Source: DAIOGN01 sp036745245
GTDB lineage: Bacteria > Zixibacteria > MSB-5A5 > JAUVRN01
Direction of reading: 5' to 3'
Length of the DNA stretch: 17,773 nt
NCBI GenBank assembly: GCA_036745245.1
Contig: DAIOGN010000070.1
Coordinates: forward strand, 1 to 17,773
Position 1 is the first letter of the stretch, and each line of letters starts with the position of its first letter. The translations under genes were made by a program, and so were the position numbers. The notes under the pieces are model-generated. The model did not search any database and had not been told where the DNA came from. It worked only from the letters and a program-made list of their open reading frames with translations. Below are positions 14,221 through 17,773 of this stretch, in pieces.

Positions 14221-16641
14221 TCAGCGGGTGGCGGACAGCGACTCCACCTTGCGGTTGAGAGCCTCAAGCTGCGCCCGCAGTTCGGCATTCTGCTTCTGCA
14301 GTTCCTTGATGGCCGCCAGGGCGATGCCAGACGGATCGATCGTGGAGATCGACTTGTCGTTCGCGCCCACTCCGAAGGCCGCCTGAAAGTCCTGAGCTGT
14401 GGGGCCGATGTGTTCCACGCCCGGCTGGCTCTTGTAGTTCCAGCGCGTGATTTCCAGATCGGCGATCTGCTCCAGAAGTTCTTCACCATCCACGCGGGCG
14501 AAATTCTCCTTCGCCGCCACATCGGAGGCGTTCGACCAGGTCGTGCCGTCGCAGTAGGCCCCACCCTTGACGGTGATCTTGTTCGCCGTCGGAATGGTGT
14601 CCACGCCGATCCGGCCGCCCGAGCCGTCGTCTATGATGCTAACGCCATCCTGTCCGCTCGAGCCGATGTTATGTACGACCAGTTTGCTGCTCGATGAGCC
14701 CACATCGATGGAGACTCCATCCTGGCCACTGGAGCCGATATTACCCACAGTGAGACGGCGGCTCGAAGCATCCACTTCTATTCCCACGCCGTCCTGGCCG
14801 CTGGAGCCGATGTTGCCCACGGTAAGGCGCCGCAAGGTCGACGTCACTTCCATGTCCACGCCATCCTGGCCGCTGGAGCCGAGGTTGCCCATGCGGACGC
14901 GGCGACTGGAGGCGTCGCACTCGATCGACACGCCGTCCTGGCCGCTCGATCCGATGTTGGCTACCACAAGGCGGGCGTCCGTGTCGTCGCAGTCCGAGGT
15001 CACGCTGCGATCGATTACACCGTCGTCGTCGGAATCGGAGGCCAGAAGCGTGCTGACCTTATCATGCGTGCACCCGGTGACATAGTACTTTTCCGCCACT
15101 CCGTCGCCATCGGAGTCCATGTCCATGGAGGTGCCGGAGGAGTCTCCCCACGATTCCATGGACTGCGAGGATCGCTGCGCACCCGTACCCTTGGTCTTGA
15201 TGGCCATAGACGTAGTGCTGGGCGCCACGTGCATCTCGATGCTTCGATCGGAGATCATGTCACCGTCGTCGTCTATGTCCAGGGCGTCCACGATCTCACT
15301 GGCTGAAGCACTCATCCTGATGGTCCCTGTAGTGCTGCCGCTCATGTGCGAAAGCGAACTGCTCGCGCTACTGCCCGTGACCTTGGTTTTCGACGATGCG
15401 TCGGAGACGCCATCGTCATCCGAATCCATGTCCAGGTAATCCACTGTGCTGTCGGGGCTCGCGGCCATGCGGATCGTGCCCGTCGTGCTGCCGCTCATAC
15501 CCGACAACACATGGTGCACTCCACCGGCTGTTACCGAGGACCCCTCCACGATGTCTGGTATGCCATCGTTATCTGCATCGAGGTCGAGGAAACTGGACAC
15601 GCTGTCGGGCGAGGCCATCATCCGGATCGTCCCTGTGGTGCTGCCGCTCATGCCCGACAGAATGCCTCGGGCGCTCGACGAGTCGCAGGTCTCCTCGTAG
15701 GACGTTTGTCTCAGACCACGATCTACGCCCAGCAGCGCGGTGCTCCTGACGTTGCTGTTCATTCCCCGTCTGGTTCCGCCATACCCCAGAGCATCAAGGG
15801 ATGAATGGTCTTCGTACGTTGAGTCGGGGGAGGCCGCCATTCGGATGGTGCCGGTGGTGCTCCCGCTCATCCCTCCCAGACGGATGCCACCGGATGAGCC
15901 CTTGGACTTCATCTGTGCCTGGCCGTTAGGAGTGCCATCCTCATCAGGATCGGATGTGATGTCCATGGTGCTGCCGTCGCTGAATGTGGCGGTCGCCGTC
16001 AACTGGTTTTCATGATGGGCATCTCCATCCTCATCCGTCCCCACCGTCAGGGAGGACCTTGAACTCGTGGCTTTGTAATCGAAATCAGCGGATGTGAACT
16101 GTCCATTTTTCCGTGCGTAAAGATACAATTGAGTCGAATCCTCGTTGCCACCATCCGATGCCGTCATGCGGATCGTGCCCGTGGTGCTGCCGCTCATGCC
16201 GTGCAGTCGAAGCTCGCCGGGACTGGTCTCCACGTCGCCGTCCATGCGGCTGGACGAAGCGGCGTACGGAACAGAGGCGAGCCTCATGCGCGGCGAAAGC
16301 ACCTGGCCATCCACCGTCACCTCAAGCCAGCGTTCCACCGGACTGCCGGACGAAGGCGGTGAGAGCAAATCGCTGCTCACGGGAACGGTGGAGCCCAGGA
16401 GTACCGTGAACAGTCCTTCGTCCACCACCACGCCGGGGTGACTTTCGGTCCAGAGCGCTACTCCGCCCGAGGACACCTCGTACACCGTGAACGTCAGCGA
16501 ATGGGCTCCCGTCTCCGGCGTGCCATCCGTTTTGAGCAGCCTTCCCTGATGGGAAATCAATTCAGGCACAGACCCCGCCTGCGCGGCGAGACCCAGCGTG
16601 AATAGCAGAATGCACGTATACAGCGATGTTCTGAGATGCAT
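14221..16641 (-). CDS. Secreted modular fibre protein with C-terminal S74 chaperone domain
   Basis: An 806-aa exported protein. Residues 1-22 are a signal peptide ending LAAQA. Residues 23-135 form the QGRL-type N-terminal domain of bacterial surface proteins (ELISHQGRLLKTDGTP, GLFTVLLG, LSPRMRLASVPYA). Residues 149-443 carry five identical MSGSTTGTIRM motifs; acidic calcium-loop-like motifs (e.g. DMDSDDDGVSD) lie between 355 and 544. Residues 562-681 are five exact 24-residue repeats, probably a beta-helix. From about 690 comes a peptidase-S74-like intramolecular chaperone (SD at 706-707, KENF, HIGPTAQDFQAAFGVG, STIDPSGIALAAIKELQ) ending in a coiled coil, implying a trimeric fibre. In phage fibres this domain can cut itself off at Ser; whether it does here is unknown. 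The start has GGAGAA upstream (16646-16651). A paralogue lies 323 bp upstream. The signal peptide argues against phage origin. Confidence 0.88.
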   Translation of the reverse strand: MHLRTSLYTCILLFTLGLAAQAGSVPELISHQGRLLKTDGTPETGAHSLTFTVYEVSSGGVALWTESHPGVVVDEGLFTVLLGSTVPVSSDLLSPPSSGSPVERWLEVTVDGQVLSPRMRLASVPYAASSSRMDGDVETSPGELRLHGMSGSTTGTIRMTASDGGNEDSTQLYLYARKNGQFTSADFDYKATSSRSSLTVGTDEDGDAHHENQLTATATFSDGSTMDITSDPDEDGTPNGQAQMKSKGSSGGIRLGGMSGSTTGTIRMAASPDSTYEDHSSLDALGYGGTRRGMNSNVRSTALLGVDRGLRQTSYEETCDSSSARGILSGMSGSTTGTIRMMASPDSVSSFLDLDADNDGIPDIVEGSSVTAGGVHHVLSGMSGSTTGTIRMAASPDSTVDYLDMDSDDDGVSDASSKTKVTGSSASSSLSHMSGSTTGTIRMSASASEIVDALDIDDDGDMISDRSIEMHVAPSTTSMAIKTKGTGAQRSSQSMESWGDSSGTSMDMDSDGDGVAEKYYVTGCTHDKVSTLLASDSDDDGVIDRSVTSDCDDTDARLVVANIGSSGQDGVSIECDASSRRVRMGNLGSSGQDGVDMEVTSTLRRLTVGNIGSSGQDGVGIEVDASSRRLTVGNIGSSGQDGVSIDVGSSSSKLVVHNIGSSGQDGVSIIDDGSGGRIGVDTIPTANKITVKGGAYCDGTTWSNASDVAAKENFARVDGEELLEQIADLEITRWNYKSQPGVEHIGPTAQDFQAAFGVGANDKSISTIDPSGIALAAIKELQKQNAELRAQLEALNRKVESLSATR
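14599..14958 (-). repeat. Five tandem 72-bp (24-residue) repeats within the fibre gene
   Basis: Copies begin, on the - strand, at 14958, 14886, 14814, 14742 and 14670, exactly 72 bp apart. Each starts with NIGSSGQDGV (NLGSSGQDGV in copy 2), followed by 14 more variable residues of alternating polar and hydrophobic character (e.g. SIEVDASSRRLTVG-like). This fits one strand-turn unit per repeat of a beta-helical stalk. Confidence 0.92.
15313..16197 (-). repeat. Five dispersed 33-bp copies encoding MSGSTTGTIRM
   Basis: Copies lie at 16165-16197, 15838-15870, 15619-15651, 15466-15498 and 15313-15345. All five encode exactly MSGSTTGTIRM, while their DNA differs at several synonymous positions. 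Spacing between copies is 327, 219, 153 and 153 bp. The last M is followed by (A/T/S)S-like residues and usually PDS. The incomplete second fibre gene shows the same IRM-AT-S transition at the window edge. Confidence 0.9.
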
Positions 16642-16645
16642 ACAC

Positions 16646-16651
16646 TTCTCC
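16646..16651 (-). promoter_or_regulatory. Ribosome binding site of the fibre gene
   Basis: Read on the - strand, GGAGAA lies 4 nt before the ATG at 16641, which opens a good signal peptide. Confidence 0.6.
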
Positions 16652-16920
16652 GTTGCAGGTGTGCGGTACGTTTGGACAGTGGCCAGGGGTCCGAGCCTGG
16701 CGCCAATGCCGGGACAGGCGCCTCAATACTGGCGTCATGATACCGGTTTCTGAGAGCGAAAGCTAACAAACTCCGGCCCGGGACTTCGAGCCCCGAGGGG
16801 TCATCGGGCTCTGCGGTAACCTACCGAACGGTCAATTAAGGCGGCTGAAGGCTCGGTTATAGAGGCAATGCGGCAAGCCTCGGGTTACCAGCATATCGCT
16901 TGAGCTTTTGATCAAAATGA

Positions 16921-16947
16921 AAAGGCCGGCTTCCTGGGCCGGCCTTT
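16921..16947 (-). terminator. Intrinsic terminator of the upstream fibre gene
   Basis: AAAGGCCGGC (16921-16930) and its exact complement (16938-16947) flank a 7-nt loop. On the - strand the stem is followed by TTTTCATTTTG, a plausible T-rich tail, starting 17 nt past the gene's stop. Confidence 0.75.
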
Positions 16948-16964
16948 CGCATGAACCTCAGTCA

Positions 16965-17773
16965 TCAGCGCGTGGCCGCAAGCGCACGCACTTCGCGCCG
17001 GAGACTCTCAAGCTCCCCGCGGAGCGCGTCATTCTGCCCGGCCAATTCTTGATTCTGTCGCTGCAGTTCCTTGATTGCCGCAAGCGCAATACCCGACGGA
17101 TCGATCGTGGAGATCGACTTGTCGTTTGCGCCCACGCCGAAGGCTGCCTGAAAGTCCTGAGCTGTGGGGCCGATGTGCTCCACGTTGTCCTGCCCTTTGT
17201 AGTTCCAGCGCGAGATCTCAAGATCTGCGATCTGCTTCAGAAGGTCGGCCCCATCTACGGCACGGAAGTTCTCCTTGGAGGCCGCATCAGACGCGTTCAC
17301 CCAGTCGGTGCCATCGCAGTAGGCGCCGCCCTGCACGTCAATGAAGTGGCTCGAGGCGACACTCCCGAGTGACAGGCTGCCCGACACGGTGACGGTGCCG
17401 CCGGTGGACAGGTGGACCGTTTTAGCGCCCAGGTCGTCGAACAACTGCACGCCGCTGTCGGAACGAACCACACAGCGGTCCGTGCCATCCTGGGTCACAC
17501 GGAGCTCGGGCGCAGTGTTGCCGACGGTGAACTCCAGAGATCCCGTGCCCACAGTAAGGTCACCGTCCACCTTGAGGGTGGACTTCGTAGGGTCACAGCG
17601 GCTCTCGATGCTGAAGTCGGACACGCCGTCATCATCGGAGTCGGAGCTTACCATGGTATTGCCGTAGGCGTCTCGCGCGGTCACCCGCACCGTGTGCTCG
17701 GCAATGCCGTCGCCGTCGTCATCGTAGTCGAGATAGTCCACCACCCCACTGTCCACGGAGGTCGCCATGCGGA
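16965..17773 (-). CDS. Second secreted fibre protein with S74 chaperone domain, 5'-truncated by the window edge
   Basis: About 269 codons are visible; the frame is open past the window edge, so the Met at 17768 is internal. The codons there read (I)-R-M-A-T-S, matching the end of the MSGSTTGTIRM motif of the downstream fibre. Then come acidic loops (DYDDDGDGIAE and SDSDDDGVSD), a beta-rich stretch with GSLEFTVGN and GTVTVSGSLSLG, and the conserved AYCDGT-W-NASD entry to the chaperone domain (KENF, HIGPTAQDFQAAFGVG, STIDPSGIALAAIKELQ). The C-terminal coiled coil is a few residues longer than in the neighbour. The visible part lacks the 24-residue repeats. It is a tandem paralogue sharing a C-terminus nearly identical at protein and DNA level. 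It has its own terminator, so the two genes are probably separate transcripts. Confidence 0.85.
   Translation of the reverse strand, partial: RMATSVDSGVVDYLDYDDDGDGIAEHTVRVTARDAYGNTMVSSDSDDDGVSDFSIESRCDPTKSTLKVDGDLTVGTGSLEFTVGNTAPELRVTQDGTDRCVVRSDSGVQLFDDLGAKTVHLSTGGTVTVSGSLSLGSVASSHFIDVQGGAYCDGTDWVNASDAASKENFRAVDGADLLKQIADLEISRWNYKGQDNVEHIGPTAQDFQAAFGVGANDKSISTIDPSGIALAAIKELQRQNQELAGQNDALRGELESLRREVRALAATR

Larger units (their letters stand above)
16642..16964. other. Intergenic region / probable leader between the two fibre genes
   Basis: These 323 bp hold the terminator of the upstream fibre (16921-16947) and a structured stretch before the downstream fibre start. Visible elements are a hairpin CCCC-GA-GGGG (16791-16800), a competing stem GAGCCC (16788-16793) with GGGCTC (16806-16811), and GGTAACC/GGTTACC inverted copies. 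On the - strand TTAGCT, 18 nt, then TATCAT is a weak promoter candidate near 16735-16765. No open frame here looks real. Confidence 0.4.

Noticed and set aside
14599..14958. CRISPR-like regular repeats
   Set aside because: The 72-bp period has no repeat/spacer division and is in frame within a protein-coding gene; the repeat is a protein repeat.
16780..16900. Cyclic-di-GMP (GEMM) riboswitch on the - strand
   Set aside because: GCATTGCCTC and GGTAGGTTACCG faintly recall parts of the GEMM consensus, but the GAAA tetraloop, receptor and spacing are missing.
14221..17773. Prophage tail-fibre module
   Set aside because: There are no other phage genes, the complete protein starts with a signal peptide, and the N-terminal domain is of the cellular surface-protein type.

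Overview
This is a GC-rich bacterial chromosomal window with no tRNA, rRNA, insertion sequence or phage structural gene that I can see. The large kinase (N-terminus MALAGG...GPYEIE, single membrane helix, PD40 beta-propeller), the S9 peptidase with a propeller, and the secreted fibres ending in an S74 chaperone domain are typical of Acidobacteriota, Gemmatimonadota and related candidate phyla such as Eisenbacteria. I cannot assign the phylum from sequence alone.

Left part (1-4855, + strand): a haem cluster, hemL (5' end outside the window), hemE, hemN and hemY. The first three are translationally coupled by 4-bp start/stop overlaps (GTGA and ATGA). hemY follows after a 58-bp gap holding a long imperfect hairpin. 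Together they cover the glutamate-semialdehyde aminotransferase step and then uroporphyrinogen III to protoporphyrin IX. The hemA, hemB, hemC, hemD and hemH steps must be encoded elsewhere.

Middle part (4866-12591): a convergent S9 prolyl-oligopeptidase-type peptidase (-) is followed by a divergent aldo/keto reductase and YciA-like thioesterase pair (+). A perfect 18-bp inverted repeat fills the gap to a very small protein-kinase-fold protein (-). That gene diverges from a large transmembrane Ser/Thr kinase with a TolB/WD40-like sensor half (+), which has a recognisable sigma-70-like promoter.

Right part (12611-17773): an NAD(P)-binding Rossmann protein and a small secreted protein (+) converge at a strong bidirectional terminator with a pair of tandem secreted fibre genes (-). 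The complete fibre (806 aa) has a signal peptide, a QGRL-type N-terminal domain, five invariant MSGSTTGTIRM motifs interleaved with acidic calcium-loop-like motifs, five exact 24-residue repeats, and a C-terminal S74 intramolecular chaperone with a coiled coil. The second fibre is cut by the window edge but has the same C-terminus and shows the tail of the same 11-residue motif.

The strongest leads are the modular fibre pair with protein-level conserved repeat modules, and two intergenic palindromic elements sharing the core GGGGTCAGA, each placed directly at stop codons.
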